A DNA stretch of 64,000 bases from Sepiola atlantica (lineage: Eukaryota; Mollusca; Cephalopoda; Sepiida; Sepiolidae): assembly GCA_963556195.1 (NCBI GenBank), contig OY744525.1:61822272-61886271 (forward strand), in the 5' to 3' direction. The translations under genes and the position numbers were made by a program. The number at the start of each line of letters is the position of its first letter. Within the stretch, counting starts at the first letter, position 1. Positions 10,850 to 21,925 of the stretch are shown here, in pieces. The notes beneath the pieces were generated by a model, which saw only the letters and a program-made list of their open reading frames with translations, made no database searches and was not told the origin of the DNA.

Positions 10850-12584
10850 TGAAGAAGATTTTCCACAGCCGAAGAAAAGTCCAATTTTCATGCACATGCG
10901 TCCACTCAATATGTGCGTTTAGCGATGAAAATGCATTTTCAAACTTAATCCGGACAGACGGAGACTTTTATAAAGATATGCGGACGCATCAAATAAATCT
11001 ACTATTTACCCGCTTCTCACGATTTAACGCGGGGGGGGGGGGGGGGGGCAGCTTCCCCAAAGGAACACTCTCGAAGGATACAAAAAAAAATACTCGTTGG
11101 CATTTTCTAGTAGGGGCACCTCAGCCGACCGGCAATACGTCACCCACTTCCTGGTAGGATGTGTAATAGAAGGGGGTGTTGGTCCCTTCCTTACATTTAT
11201 CGCACGAAATGAATTGAACAAACAACAACCGAGTATTGATTTACTCCTCTCCAGGAGTTAGGCTCAAGGCCAGTTTTTATCTTACTCCCACAAGTAAGAT
11301 GTGACCCAAGGTCGGGTCGGGAAAGTGGGGTTTAAAAATTGCCTCGGCAGCCCCGTCGGCATTCCCCGGTAGGGGCGCCTCAGGCAGTAAGCAATAAACT
11401 TACTCCTCCCTAAAGAGGGGAGGCGAAGCCTGGGAGGATGGACCTCCTAGAACTGCACAGGACAGACATATAGACCGGCGTAAATCAAGCCCCGAAGGCC
11501 AAGACGATACCAGTCTATGGGGTGCAGTATCCATCGGAACAGATACTACACTTCGATCTTAGCCAACCGAGTAACAGGCAACAAAAAAGGGTTTATTTAA
11601 CAGAGGGTTGGAACTGTGTCCCAGTAAAGAAAAGAGGCTGCCGGGTCGTCAACAAATATATTCCCAGTAGAGATGGCTGCTGCTGGAACGATGCAGGGGA
11701 AAGGCAGGAGAGAGATGTTTCTTCGTTGCTGGCCGATTTCTCTCCGCTGAATTCTTCAACTGACCAGGTGGTAGAAAATAGTCCATGAGGGGACAGTTGA
11801 TATCAATACGCCCTGCAAGCCGATTGGTCAGCGTATGACCAATTTGCTCACAGGGGACGAGAAGAAATAGATCCTATTTCAGTCTGCTACAGATGCACGT
11901 CCTTGGACCGAGCTGGGCCATACCTCATCTCGGCAAAAAAGGGGCAGATGGTTTAGGACAGCCCCTAGGTTGGCATGTCAACCCTGCGATACTGATGTAA
12001 TCAAATAGTTTATGATCAGTAATGAAGCGTATGGTGTGGTCTTGGAAAAGTTTCTATTTTCTGACGGAAATTTTGCAGTCCAGTTGACACATTCAAGTTC
12101 GTATAAGAATACAGAAAGGACATGTGTTATAGATTTTAGCTTTGCTTTTGTATGGTATGCGTTTAGAATTTAGATTGTTATAGATAAATATCGTAAAAAG
12201 ATGGTGTCTACCGGTTTTTATAAAGTCCAGAGGAGGGATAGTACAACTATTGGATGGTAATGTTGATTTTGTAAAATTAATTTGATTTGACATGTTTCGC
12301 TGAATATTTTTACTTCATTAGAAATTTTATTAAATTTTTTCTTTTTCAAAATAATCTACGTTGGAAATGCAGTAATTTGGGAAGACATTCACAAAAATGC
12401 CCAAGTTATAGAATTAAAGAACAAAAAAATAAATTAAAAAATTGTTTAAAAACACGTTATTTCACGTGTAAAGAAATCAACGACTCGCTTATTAATGTTG
12501 TCAATATTAATTCATATTTTTCATGAGGATACATGATATGAAGAAAGAGAAAATTACTAGGTCAATATTCTAATATTTAAATAA
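10850..12584. other. Region around the 11.2-kb SINE; no gene seen
   Basis: Other than the SINE it contains a G-run (11030-11048) and apparently unique sequence (11580-12000) with a CCAATCGG/CAGCGTATGACCAATTTG patch. No recognisable protein. Confidence 0.35.
11236..11566 (-). repeat. U2 snRNA-headed SINE, minus strand, with 10-bp TSD
   Basis: On the minus strand this copy starts at TTGGCTAAGATCGAAGTGTA and continues with the shared body and tail. The direct repeat CAACCGAGTA occurs at 11226-11235 and 11564-11573. The CAA overlap with the U2 head looks like microhomology at a 5'-truncated junction. The Pol III boxes usual in tRNA-derived SINEs are not evident. Confidence 0.85.
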
Positions 12585-13230
12585 TACTACCCGTGCGGTA
12601 GGTAGAAAAAGTAATAATAACAAGCCGCGCGTGCGTGCCCCCCCCCCCCCTCTCTGTATGTGACTCGATGTGGCGAGTGTAAAATGCAATACATTTGGAC
12701 AATTTGGGGCATTTTTGACCCGCCTTTGACCCCCTGGCGGCGCGAACCAGAATTGTTCTGAGGTATAGGATGCTCATATAATATCCAGAACAATTGCCTC
12801 TACATTTTGGCCAAGTTTCAGAAAAACTAAATAGATGGATCAAACGTATGGGAGAAAAGGGTAATTTTTTGATATTTTGGGGGCTTTTGACACCCTGGGG
12901 GCGCGAACCAGATTTTTTCCAAGGTAAGCGATACTTATTTTCTATTAGGAACAATTGTCTCCACATTTGGGCCAAGTTTCAGAGAAATTGAATGGATGGA
13001 TGAAAAGTTATGGGGCAAAAAATGTCATTTTTTGCCATTTCGGGGCCTTTTGACCCCCTGGGGGAGGGGGGGGGCTAACCAGATATTTTTCAAAAATCGG
13101 AGAATGTTACTTTCTAACCTGACCAAAGTTACAACTTCATGCAAAATTTCAGAGAAATTCAATGGATGGTTGCGGAGAAAAATTCGGACGGACATGCCTC
13201 AAAACATAAGTCCCCCGATTTTATAAAAAG
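12585..13230 (+). repeat. Internally triplicated ~155-bp repeat block
   Basis: Three successive units share GGCCAAGTTTCAGAGAAATT, ATGGATGGAT, a GGGGCTTTTGACCCCCTGGG block and GCGAACCAGA (starts near 12700, 12880 and 13040). The block ends in TCGGACGGACATGCCTC and CCCCCGATTTTATAAAAAGG. It abuts the interrupted Helitron and could be cargo of that element or an independent repeat. Small open frames on both strands follow the repeat period and do not look coding. Confidence 0.7.
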
Positions 13231-13239
13231 GGTTAGAAG

Positions 13240-14880
13240 GAATAATGATACTAAAGTGATGCCAGAGAGTCTTTTTAATTTCACTTTTCTTGCGCTTTCT
13301 TTTTAACTATGCCGTTTCTTTTCTTTGCCAAAGTATATTCTTTAATAGAATTTTTATATGACGACGATAATGATGTATTTGTTACGAAAGTGTGTTATTA
13401 AATAAGAATAAAAAACGAAACGAGTGGTTTTCACCCGAGGCGTGTTGTGCCACGGCCATCGTAAAAGAAGGTCAGAGTACTGGAAAATGACGTCGTGCTA
13501 TGAAGTCACAAACGAGATCTGTCGAACAGTCAGACTATAGGCATTTTGACCACTCCCTCAATTTAAAAATTCATCAATATTCAGAAAATTAACCAAGTTT
13601 AATGAAATTATCAGTATTTATTAATTTACAACCATTGAATATAATGAAGCGATTATTTTATTAGAAATCTTAGCGCAAATATATTATTTCGTGTAATTTG
13701 CGTAGGCTAGACAGCAAACATTAAATTAATACTTAATAATAAAATTGTGTTGTCATAATCTTTTGAATTATTAAAACATGACGATTTTTCTTTGAAAAAT
13801 AATTTGTCTGATTTAATATTCATTCTTTAAATAAGTTAATTCTTTCCGGATTATTTTTTATGTTTGAGTTGATTGTTATGACAACCTGATCTACATCGAA
13901 TTAAAATACTAGTATACTGCATGGAAATATCTCTTGGTTTGTAAACACAAGACAACTCCCTATTCTTAGGCAATTTTATTCTTTATATGAACATTTACTT
14001 TTCATTAATTTTAGCTGAATAATTTGATAAGAGTTGCTCTCATTTCTCAAAAAAAAAATGTTTCATTTTTTTTAACTTAAAAGTAAATCAAACATGAAAA
14101 GTAAATCAAACATGAAAGATTACGAATTCAGTAAAGTAACACAAAATTAATAATTAAAAATAATTAATTAATAGAACATTTATTGAAATAAATTAAAATG
14201 TGTTTTTTTTTTTTGCAAAACGAACAGTTTATTTACAATATAGTAAAAATGTGTAATGAATTAAAACAGTCATGTTTTTAGGGGGTGATTTTGGATGAAA
14301 TTTATAAATTAGTCTAAAATTGTATTTTTTATCCCGAAATAAAATTCTAATTTATTTTTTAAGACTTGAAATTCTATCTTTTATGCAATGCCTTAATCGT
14401 TGAACGCCATCTTGTAATTATCGTATTCTCTTTTGCACTTGACATCTATAAAAAAAAGGAAATACGTTTGAAAAAAGGAACAAGTTAACAATGATTTCCA
14501 AGTGAATGAATACTCCTTAGGAGGGTAGCCGTGTTCTTGGCAGGGGAATAAAGTCACAATAGCAGGAAAAAAAGTTAACATTGATTTCCAAGTGAATGAA
14601 TAATCCTATGAAGTGGAGTCTACTAGCTCTGATTACAGATAGATGCATGTGCGTAAAGCAACGGCGGGCATTCGAGCACTTCCGGTCCTCATTGATAGTG
14701 GGAGTAAGAACCACTATCAATGACATCAGAAAAACTCGACACTGTTGACAGGCCTCCTTTACGATGACCGTGGCTGTGCCGGCTTCTTCCGAATGATGAA
14801 GTGTCTAGGCGATATTAAATTCACAAGCGGTCCTCAGTCACATGTATATCCCGGTCAGGGAAGATAATGACGTTAGGTTT
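13240..14880 (-). mobile_element. Family H Helitron copy split by a TIR element
   Basis: 13270-13449 matches 10003-10205 block by block (GCGCTTTCT-TTTAACTAT, CCGTTTCTTTTCTT, ATAGAATTTT-ATATGACGA, TTCACCCGAGGC-TGTTGTG). The match resumes at 14777 with GTGCCGGCTTCTTCCGAA and continues to about 14870 (ATATTAAATT-CACAAG, TATATCCCGGT). Between lies the 1.32-kb insert described separately. The terminal CTAG hairpin is not present near 13240; another repeat abuts there. Confidence 0.7.
13450..14773. mobile_element. 1.32-kb TIR element inserted in a Helitron
   Basis: Imperfect terminal inverted repeats CCACGGCCATCGTAAAAGAA (left) and CCACGGTCATCGTAAAGGAG (right, complement) bound an AT-rich, apparently non-coding interior. 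The flanks TTGTG (13445-13449) and CTGTG (14774-14778) look like a 5-bp target duplication with one change. Removing the insert restores the Helitron sequence seen at 10.2 kb. Inside are a 90-bp partial tandem repeat (14483 and 14573, AAGTTAACA-TGATTTCCAAG) and a perfect 12-bp-arm hairpin at 14689-14721. The superfamily is not identified. Confidence 0.7.
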
Positions 14881-14914
14881 TGGAGTTCTTGCAGTAAGGT
14901 GTCGACATCTTCCC

Positions 14915-15000
14915 ACATATAGCGTATTCCCAAATGGTCACCCATCTGATGATGACTAGGTTCAACGTCGCTTAACTTCGGTGATCTAATGAGAGCAGAC
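14915..15000 (-). pseudogene. 5S rRNA-derived segment
   Basis: The minus strand reads TCACCGAAGTTAAGCGACGT, then a region with AACCTAGTCA, then GATGGGTGACCATTTGGGAA and TAC. These match the internal control region and 3' half of metazoan 5S rRNA (GAAGTTAAGC, GGATGGGTGACC, TGGGAATACC). The outer stem ends are not 5S-like. It is either a 5S pseudogene or the head of a 5S-derived SINE. A (TAC)n/(TAA)n microsatellite lies upstream of its 5' side (15005-15055). Confidence 0.7.
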
Positions 15001-15329
15001 ATCGCACTACTACTACTACTAATGATACTGCTAATAATACTACTAATACTACTGAGGAACGCAACTTATACAATATACACTAAGAAACACGTCGCTTGCA
15101 TCTTATACATTAGTTTATATATTACGAAGACTAAACCGGTGATAATGAAATAAATGTATCCTCTTAAAATATTGCATGCGATGAACAAAAAGTATCGTCA
15201 CTTAGTATTTAGTAATATTACGGTTGTTACTGGTTGATAATCATCGGGTTGAATCTTTTTTGAAAAGAATACTTATTAAAACGTACTGCTAATACATATA
15301 TTGCCATAATCCATATATATATATATATA

Positions 15330-15490
15330 CTAGAAGAATATCCGTCCTAGGACAGATTAAATGAATCCCTCGAGCAGAACAGTTTTTCACCACTTTTATT
15401 GATTAAAATCAAGATAAATTATACTAAATCTTATGTTCAGATTATTTATTCTGATTTTGATCAAAATTTATTACATGATTCTGATTTGAT
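15330..15490 (-). mobile_element. 3'-terminal fragment of a family F Helitron
   Basis: The plus strand starts CTAGAAGAATATCCGTCCTA with GGACAG, the complement of the family F 3' hairpin and CTAG terminus. It then follows the 53.6-kb copy (CAGAACAGTTTTTC, ACTAAATCTTATGTTCAGA, GATCAAAATTTATTACATGA). At about 15490 it changes into a nested foldback, so the 5' end is lost. Confidence 0.65.
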
Positions 15491-15985
15491 GTTTGGCACA
15501 GATTGGCACTTTTTGAATAAGGAAATTGACAACATCTTTGAAGCACGCATGAACATGTATTTAAGTGAAATATTTTTGAACATAAACACATGGTGCAATT
15601 TAAATGAAAAATCATTTATTTAAATTTTTTGCAAGCTTTCGTTGTAAAACAACTTTGTAAAACAATTTTGTGCTTCAAAGATGTTAATTTCTTTATTCAA
15701 AAAGCGCCAATCTGAGCCAAACATTGACCGGACTCTACTTATCCTAACGTCTTTTACAACTTGACGTGCTTTTCTGTCTCTACCGTGATTCGACCCCTCG
15801 GGGTTAATACCATCAAAATGAGGAAGAAGAAGAAAAGTAAAGAAAAAAAAAAACTATAAGACAGTCTCGTCGTACAAAATTGTTTTACAACGAAAGCTTG
15901 CAAAAAAAATTAAATAAATAATATTTTCATTTAAATCACACCATGTGTTGATTTTCGAAACTATTTCACTTAAATATATTTATAT
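15491..15985. repeat. Nested foldback with two overlapping inverted repeats
   Basis: Arm a: 15491-15546 is inverted at 15670-15721 (GCACAGATTGGCACTTTTTG versus its complement). Arm b: 15554-15669 is inverted at about 15873-15985 (GCAAGCTTTCGTTGTAAAAC and its complement), enclosing the second copy of arm a and a ~150-bp unique spacer. Arms show scattered differences. The CGAAAGCTTGC segment following GTTTTACAA resembles Penelope-like termini. A 74-residue open frame (15399-15623) spans arm a but is not recognisable. Confidence 0.8.
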
Positions 15986-16109
15986 ATGTTTGATTGTTCA
16001 TGTGTGTATGAAACGGATCGTAAAGTTATAATGATTTTTGTAAAAATAAATAAAGAAATGGTCATTAGAATTTAGCATCCTATTGTTTTATATATATGTG
16101 TGTGTGTGC

Positions 16110-16519
16110 AGGGTGATTGGAAAGTAATTCCCTATTGTTAAGTCCTAATTTATTACTGACGTATAATTCTTACAAGAAATGAACATGAGAAAGTGCATAT
16201 CATGAGGTTTTATTTAGAATTCAATATGAGCGCCAGCATTTACCACCAGTTTCTCAAGTTGCACTTCGAGAACTTCATTCCAAAACGGATATCATCTTAT
16301 CACTATGGCAAAAGAAAACAAAAACGAAAAGATCAAATTAGGAATGTTGACGGCCACATGACCCGTCAACCCATTGGGATAACCGATCGTTCTTTTCGTA
16401 TATACGATCCTCAACCAATGAGATTCAGCTTTCATCCTGTTGCGCAAGAGCGAGTTTCGCTGCATGGATATCCCTATAACTTTTCATCTATTCGCAAAAT
16501 CATCAACTCGGACGTCTAA
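16110..16519 (+). mobile_element. Possible mariner-like 5' end with a short open frame
   Basis: GCAGGGTGATTGGAAAGTAA with TTCCCTATT at 16109 resembles mariner-type terminal sequence. The 108-residue open frame that follows (16193-16519) has no domain I recognise and may be a chance frame. The nearby ACCAGTTTCTCAAGTTGCAC stretch is also reminiscent of mariner internal sequence. No matching right terminus found. Confidence 0.3.
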
Positions 16520-16635
16520 ACCCGGAGTTGAAATCAACCTTAAAAAAGACGCTGTCAAACATTGTATTATTGACTATTGGAGAATCTGATTTTTAACAGA
16601 GAAATCATTCGCCTTTTCATTCTGAAAACTTTACG

Positions 16636-16639
<4 letters not shown>

Positions 16640-16684
<45 letters not shown>
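16640..16684. repeat. (CA)n(TA)n microsatellite
   Basis: CA run followed by about 19 TA units. Comparable TA tracts lie at 19345-19376, 19580-19628, 20820-20852, 21585-21620, 23229-23268, 25806-25846, 27540-27562 and 36516-36553. Confidence 0.95.
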
Positions 16685-16686
<2 letters not shown>

Positions 16687-17030
16687 ATACCAAGTAAGCT
16701 TGTTTGAATTTTGGACGTTGTTTGGAATACTTATCCACATACTTATCCACATTCGGATGATGACGGATTCTGGGGTGATTTAAACAATAATGACCCCGAA
16801 TTTTTAATTTCCATGGATTTCCTTAACCGTCACTCTCCTGTTCGATGACTTTCACTTTGAAATGGCAGCGATATATTGAAATAAGACTTTAATAATCTTG
16901 TAATGACATTGCAAACGATACCCTAAATAACACCTCTCACACCAACCAACAACCCCCACTAACTAATAATGGGTCTGACTTCACTCCTCAAAATATCTCA
17001 TTTTCTCCAACTAACAATCCTGACTTAAAT

Positions 17031-17510
17031 TTGACCCATAACTTGAGCATACAAACCCTAAACATTCCCGATACTATAAATAACACAAATAATACAACAA
17101 CAACCCCATACAAATTACACACTTATATTAGGGCAAGCGCCTTCCCCATTAAGACCCGAATCGCTAACCATATCTACTCTTTCAAACACAATAATAACAA
17201 TACCACTAGCACCTCTCTATCCAATCTAATAAAAAACTTTAACACTAATAATACTCCCTACTCCCTACGTTGGACTGTATTAAAAAGATATAATTCTTAC
17301 ACTCCAGGATCCTCTTTCTGCCAACTATGTACACTGGAAACATTTATGATAGCCACAGCACCTAAAAGCTTAAACATTATTAACTCTAGAAATGAGCTTA
17401 TCTCTAATTGCAGGCACAAACGAAAATTTAAATACATCAACTTCATTACCCTCTCTGCCACCCTCCTCCCAACTAACAACCCCCCTTTTTTTCTAGTTTT
17501 AGATTAACAA
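17031..17510 (+). pseudogene. Penelope-like element ORF, GIY-YIG-region C-terminal fragment
   Basis: The 158-residue open frame is Asn/Thr-rich. It contains FPIKTRIANHIYSFKHN, LSNLIKNF, YSLRWTVLKR, GSSFCQLCTLETFMI and NSRNELISNCRHKRKFKY. This order (KxRxxNHxxSFK, a STxLSxxIWxLK-like segment, SIKWxILKR, CxLCxxEKxxI, NSRNELISxCRHKxKF) is what I know from the extended GIY-YIG endonuclease tail of Penelope-like elements. No reverse transcriptase or GIY-YIG N-terminal part is recognisable upstream. The host strand is G-poor, consistent with the AAC/AAT-rich codons. Confidence 0.78.
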
Positions 17511-19105
17511 ATTTTTTAAACTCTAAATTTGTTAATTAGTAAATCTTTATTCCTTAACTCCTCCAACCTCACAAATAACCATCCCATAAACATAACATAT
17601 CCTCTCAAGTACTCCTAATAACTATATTAACCCATTGCGCTTATCGTATTTAGAAAACTAACACTATTTCTCCTAACTCCCTACCGACCTTTATCCGCCC
17701 TAACTTAAATGCCATTATTCCTACTCTACACTATAATCCCTTCTTTCCTTTCATTTTCTTCTTTTCTATTTGCTAACCCTCGCTTATATTTCTTCCACTT
17801 CCATTCCTATCATACTCTTTATTTTATCCCCCTTATATCCACTTCATCGACCCTGTATATACATCTTCCCACTGACTATACCTTTTTCGTAGTCTTTCAT
17901 TTATCTCTCCTTTAAACACGCTCCTAAGTTACTCCCTTAATTGATCCTTTTGGTTCCCCCTATTAAGCTATTCATTACCTTAACGCACTTGTGATACACT
18001 TACATCTTACATGATTAAAAAAAACAACCATACCCTAGAATACTCATAACTGATATCAATTGTTACAAGTGATAATAAGTTGTCTTTCCCCAAATTGATC
18101 CCCAACCCTAAACTTTAAATTTGTTTAAGTGAGATAGAATAAATGTCTAACTTTACATTGAGCTTGTCTCACATTTTTAGTTTTTTAGTTTTTTATCTGA
18201 TTTTTTATTTAATTTTCCAACTTTACTTTTGGGCTGGTTTATTTAATCATTCCCTTATTTAATCATTCTCTTAACCAACTGGGAATACCTTTTAAATTCT
18301 GTAGCATTTAAAATTTTTTTTAAATATATACACTATATCTCTGCCCGGCTTAGCACTTTTTCATAATTTAAATTACTGAGTCCCATTCTCTAGAAAACCC
18401 TCACCTCTCCCACCGGACACAACTTTTTACTTCAATTTCTAAATTATCATTGCCTTTCTCCCAAAATCCGTCTTTAAATTACGACCCCATTTTTTTTATT
18501 CCTTTCCAAATAATAATTTTACTCTCAATTGACCTAAATCGACCCATTCCCTATTGACAGGACGTAGCATATGCTAAAAATAACTATATCACCAGAACTC
18601 CCTCCCACTACCACCTCACCCCCTTTTCCATCAGCTGTCATGCTCTGTTCATTTAACCCTCCCACCATTAGCTCTAACTTAATCTTTCTTTCCCACCTCC
18701 TAATTTGACCTTGATTTTAACTTAGAGCTTCTTTCAGAACCCCTTCAATCCTCCATCGCTACGTTTCACTTGGAATTCTCTTCGGCCTTGAAAGCTTTCT
18801 CTAAATGGCCAGATATCTTCATTTTAATTCCGTTTAAGTATGCTCTATCTACGAATTTGAACTCAATTTTCACCATTGGATTTACTTATTTTTTGAACGC
18901 CTATCCATGATGCCTCTATGAAACTTTTTCTTCTCCATTGAAACCCTCTTCCATTGGACACCTTATCAGCGGACAATTTACCATCCGGACAAACCCAATA
19001 TCTTTTTACTCGAACTTTTTTTCTCACCCATCTTTTTCTAAATATTTTTTCTAAATGTTGAACTTTGGCTTTTCTATTGCCAACTTATCTCTCTGTATAA
19101 TTCCT

Positions 19106-19133
19106 CTGATGATAAGATCTCGATCTTTGAAAA
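19106..19133 (+). ncRNA. Hammerhead-ribozyme-like core (degenerate)
   Basis: CTGATGA at 19106-19112 is followed by a hairpin AAGATC-TC-GATCTT and then GAAA at 19129-19132. This is the conserved CUGAUGA / helix II / GAAA layout of a hammerhead ribozyme. Helix III is weak: only three pairs can be drawn between AAG after the core and CTT upstream, and I cannot draw a good helix I. Hammerheads are known in Penelope-like elements, and Penelope remnants flank this site. It is probably an eroded copy. Confidence 0.45.
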
Positions 19134-19340
19134 GACTTGGCTTAAGGAAAGAACAATAAACATAATTTTATTACAGAATATACCCTGTTTTGAACATTTG
19201 AAGTTTGAAATAAATTTGGACATTCGTGCATGTTTATCACTCTTCGTCCATTTAACTTTATAATTGCTCTATCTCGTATATTGAGCTTTTACCATTTCAC
19301 TATAGGTTCTTTCTACTAAAAGTTTTCTTTTAGTTTCTTA

Positions 19341-19377
<37 letters not shown>

Positions 19378-19378
19378 C

Positions 19379-19492
19379 TGCACCAACAGACTAAAAATCT
19401 TCGAAGCCCTACACATAAAAAAATTACAACCCACAATTAATAAAATAGCATTCACCACTGGTACTAACGCCCTATCAGTCTTTAACAATTAG
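19379..19492 (+). pseudogene. Second Penelope-like element C-terminal fragment
   Basis: The plus strand reads RLKIFEALHIKKLQPTINKI followed by AFTTGTNALSVFNN and a stop. The EALxIxxLxPxxN motif is the usual last helix of GIY-YIG endonucleases in Penelope-like elements. It lies about 1.9 kb beyond the first Penelope fragment and follows a TA microsatellite. I consider it a separate remnant because the two pieces represent different versions of the domain end. Confidence 0.65.
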
Positions 19493-19494
19493 TA

Positions 19495-19495
19495 C

Positions 19496-19540
<45 letters not shown>

Positions 19541-19578
19541 GAAATACAAAAATAAATAATAAATAAATGAATGAATAA

Positions 19579-19628
<50 letters not shown>

Positions 19629-20814
19629 GGGTGAAATAGTAGGGTAAGCCATGGTAAGGGCGACTAATCTAGAAGAAGGAAAACTTCGATCAGGTAGGTT
19701 TCTGAACCGTGACACATTGAGTGCTTGTGCCGGCATTACCGCCTGAGGGAGAGATAGTCCGTGGTGTTCTTCATCAAAGCACTGCTCATAGCACGCGCCA
19801 CACTCATAGCTGGAGGTCGTTCGCACGCGATTAGTTTCACTTTCCGTTTGTCTTTCCTCTCTTTTGCTTCTGTATTCAGAAACGAGATTCAAAGAAATGT
19901 TTGCTTTGTTCACACGAAATACATTTTACCTTATTGAAGTGAAGTAAGTATAACAGTTATTTATCTTATTACGAGCGAGACCCTTGCACGGCCTGGTAGA
20001 ACTAAAGAACCCAAGAAACTTATGCTCTCACCTCTGAACCCCATATAAATATTTCTACTCGATTTCTCTTTACTCAGTTATAAATATTAATTGCAGAGTT
20101 CTGTAAGTAATAATTGACATATAAACGTTCGCATTATTTCATATCCACGAAAGGGTATCCTCGCATAAACATAATTACATAAGAGCGAAGAATGTTTTTA
20201 ATTAGGACGGTAAGTAATTGTGTCTGTACACACACATTGGAAGGAAGATGATCTTCAATCTGAATGAAAACAAATATATACATGTCCTTCATTAACCTTA
20301 TCGCTAACCCTAAGTCCTGATGGCAATGATTCCATTCGAGAATTCATAAACCGTGATATATCAGTTAATAATCTTTTCTTACATAACTAAAAACAATGTC
20401 TCTTTACTTCTTTATTATCGTTCTTATGGGTAATATAGAAGTAACGAGACTTATTTTGCTATCTAATTTACATACGTGCTTACGGTGTGTACGAATACAC
20501 TATGCAAATTTTCTCAAAAGAGAGAGTCACTTTTTCTCTAAAATGCTAAAACGCATTAAAAACTATTATTAAAGAGTGGTTGACTGAACAGATTAAGAGA
20601 AAACAAGAGAAATACGTAGATGACTTCGTGAGAGATGGGTGGTGGCATGTGCAGTTAATTTAAAATTACGACTAATTAGAAAAATTTAAATGGATTATTT
20701 AAAAAAATAACTCAATCCCAGAACTATGGAATATTTTAGTATATATTTTATGTCATTGAAGCATATAGGAAAAAAACTTAGAAAAACAAACGTTGAATAA
20801 CTCGACTTTAATAA

Positions 20815-20856
<42 letters not shown>

Positions 20857-21264
20857 GATAAAATGCACAGCTTTAACACTTTACTGCAGCTTCACAGTAT
20901 ACCCGATCACCAGAAGTGTGTTTGTGGCTGGTAACATTCATATGGACGATATCAGAAGAAAAGGGGCATCTATTCACGTGATCGTGCATTTAAAAATTTA
21001 TTACATTTTGCATTTTACAAAATAGGCAAATACAATTTCATTGCTTTTTAAACCATAATATTTCTATTCTCATTGTAAATTGTGTGTGTGTGATAAATGA
21101 ATGAATAACAGAAAGTGGATCGCACATGTGTAAAAACGATAATCGGGTATAGATGACTTCAGGACAATTTTGTTTTAAGAGAAATTCCGAAGTAAATCGA
21201 AATAAATTCTGTGCAAATTTAACGGTGTAAGTTCTTCGCTGCAATATAGATTGGTACTTTTTTT
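19495..21264. other. No assigned gene; one unrecognised minus-strand frame
   Basis: The minus-strand frame 19482-19913 has about 95 non-repetitive residues (with YECGACYEQCFDEEHHG) before running into the TA tract. It may be repeat-derived. The rest (19920-20815, 20855-21260) is AT-rich and featureless. Confidence 0.3.
19498..19540. repeat. (ATA)n microsatellite
   Basis: About 14 trinucleotide units starting 6 bp after the Penelope-like stop codon, followed by AAATGAATG repeats and a (TA)n tract. Confidence 0.95.
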
Positions 21265-21535
21265 AAATTCGTGAGAGAGAGAGAATCTAGAGACATAGAT
21301 AGAGGAACATAGAGAAAGAACCGAGACAGAGAGAGAAAGAACCGAGAAAGAGAGAAAAAGAGAGAGAACAGAGAAAGAGAGAGAGAACTGAGAGAGAGAG
21401 AGAGAGAACAGAGAGAGAGAGAACAGAGAGAGAGAGAGAAAGCGAAAGAGGAAAAGAGAGAGGGAAAAAGAGAGAGGGAAAAAGAGAGAGGGAAAAAGAG
21501 AGAAAGACAAAGACAGACAGAAATTAAATAATTAA
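21265..21535. repeat. Polypurine (GA-rich) tract
   Basis: About 270 bp almost entirely of G and A on the plus strand, with GAGAGAGA cores and AGAACAGAGA and GGGAAAAAGAGAGA sub-repeats. The minus-strand open frame over it is Leu/Ser repeats only. Confidence 0.9.
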
Positions 21536-21583
21536 AAGAGAGGTGAATAAAAAGAAAATAGAAATAGCTTGGAGAAAACTGAG

Positions 21584-21624
<41 letters not shown>

Positions 21625-21654
21625 CGTGGTCAATATTTATCCCTCGTCTCACAA

Positions 21655-21925
21655 AACACTGGATGTAATAGGTTGTTTTTTTATGTGGTGAATCCAGCTC
21701 CCTCAAATAGGGAGAAATCTGGATGGTTATAAAAATAGAATGGATTAGACTCGTCAGCATTTTCGGTAGGGGCGCCTAAGACGACTGGCAAGACCCCTCC
21801 CCCAATCCACCCCAGAAGGAAGAAGGTAATACCTGGAAGAATGGCCTCTTGAGACCGAACTGAACCATACACCAATCTGATTTTAGCCCGAAGGCCAAAT
21901 TAACGAGGTGGGGTTGTATGGAGGT
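21655..21925 (-). repeat. Diverged SINE of the U2-headed family
   Basis: The block order matches the family: TCGTCAGCATTTTCGGTAGG, GGCGCCTAAGACGACTGGC, GGTAATACCTGGAAGAATGG, CTCTTGAGACCGAACTG and finally TTTTAGCCCGAAGGCC. Confidence 0.5.

Larger units (their letters stand above)
16910..19378 (+). mobile_element. G-poor Penelope-like element body and flanks
   Basis: The plus strand is strikingly short of G over about 2.2 kb (especially 16910-18700), unlike the DNA on either side. It contains the Penelope coding remnant at 17031-17510. The rest (17511-19100) has no recognisable coding sequence. Near the end it carries the hammerhead-like motif at 19106-19133. A similar G-poor stretch fills the interior of the foldback at 25.3-25.6 kb. 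Boundaries are approximate. Confidence 0.45.

Noticed and set aside
21175..21510. Ser/Leu/Phe-rich minus-strand frame resembling a membrane protein
   Set aside because: Produced by the GA/CT polypurine tract.
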